Assembly: GCF_003693445.1 (NCBI RefSeq)
Contig: NZ_RFAR01000009.1
Coordinates: 43,821 to 107,820 of the forward strand
Length of the DNA: 64,000 nt
Reading direction: 5' to 3'
Source: Aquitalea palustris
GTDB lineage: Bacteria > Pseudomonadota > Gammaproteobacteria > Burkholderiales > Chromobacteriaceae
The translations under genes and the position numbers were made by a program. Below are positions 63,924-64,000 of this stretch, one piece after another (position 1 is the stretch's first letter; each line of letters opens with the position of its first letter). The notes below the pieces were generated by a model. It saw only the letters and a program-made list of their open reading frames with translations, ran no database searches and was not told the origin of the DNA.

Positions 63924-64000
63924 TTACTGAGCAGCGGAAGCAGCCGGAGCGGAAGCAGCAGCAGCGGAAGCGTCAGCAGCCGGAGCGGAAGCGTCAGCAG
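63924..64000 (-). CDS. alanine-rich C-terminus of an unidentified protein (partial)
   Basis: The last 24 codons and stop of a leftward gene that begins beyond the window. The translation is almost pure Ala with Ser, Pro and Asp (repeating A-D-A-S-A-P-A) and ends S-A-A-Q. The DNA shows near-tandem GCGGAAGCGTCAGCAG units. Such tails are common on exported or linker-bearing proteins in Neisseriales. Too little is seen to name it. Confidence 0.65.
   Translation of the reverse strand, partial: ADASAPAADASAAAASAPAASAAQ

Noticed and set aside
63940..64000. Short repeats at the right edge as a CRISPR array
   Set aside because: The units are 16-24 bases, contiguous, without spacers, and code in frame for Ala-rich protein.

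Overview
The window is about 60% G+C and gene-dense. Almost every recognisable protein is betaproteobacterial in style, and the mix suggests the Neisseriales, probably a Chromobacteriaceae genus such as Aquitalea, Vogesella or Chromobacterium. Pointers to this are the RmpM-like OmpA protein, the 'classical' betaproteobacterial porin, dapA followed directly by bamC, a cysteine-free HemB, and a sugar PTS gene set. The genus is an inference. I see no phage, transposon, CRISPR array, tRNA or rRNA; the window looks like chromosomal backbone with catabolic modules.

Region 1 (1-6.5 kb) resembles the enterobacterial yeaTUVWX locus: a LysR regulator diverges from D-malate dehydrogenase (dmlA), a BCCT transporter, an inserted alpha/beta hydrolase, a Rieske oxygenase of the carnitine monooxygenase (CntA/YeaW) type and the start of an aldehyde dehydrogenase. 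Together they suggest carnitine uptake, cleavage to trimethylamine plus malic semialdehyde, oxidation to D-malate and then to pyruvate. Region 2 (6.2-16 kb) has a small membrane protein, hemB, a porin behind a 600-base leader, the heat-shock operon grpE-dnaK-dnaJ with readable sigma-32 promoters, aceA and a WrbA-like flavoprotein. Region 3 (15.9-24.2 kb) has an APC amino acid permease and a trehalose module: treR, then treB-treC and a LamB-like porin, with two ACTCGT-N4-ACGAGT operators on the treB promoter. Region 4 (23.3-34.9 kb) has a LysR gene and aceB, an orphan-type ABC transporter (binding protein, permease, ATPase), a SIMPL protein, two glutathione-transferase-fold proteins, YnfA, another LysR, a DUF2917 protein and htpG.

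Region 5 (34.9-48.5 kb) is a purine/ureide catabolic island. One leftward operon carries a GntR regulator, puuE, uraD, a LysE-type exporter, allantoicase, allA, an NCS2 purine permease and xdhC. Opposite it lie HIU hydrolase and the membrane urate hydroxylase puuD. A second leftward operon (gcl-hyi-glxR) under an AllR-like IclR regulator turns the released glyoxylate into glycerate. The set runs from urate to glycerate plus urea; xanthine dehydrogenase subunits, glycerate kinase and urease are not in the window.

Region 6 (48.5-64 kb) is housekeeping: ribF-ileS-lspA-ispH, an OmpA/RmpM-like protein with a near-consensus promoter, cysH-cysI-DUF934 opposite a CysB-like regulator, a FabG-like reductase, the ABC-F protein YbiT, dapA-bamC, and the alanine-rich tail of a further gene cut by the window end. 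Between ybiT and the reductase lies an unusual 74-base triple-nested hairpin.
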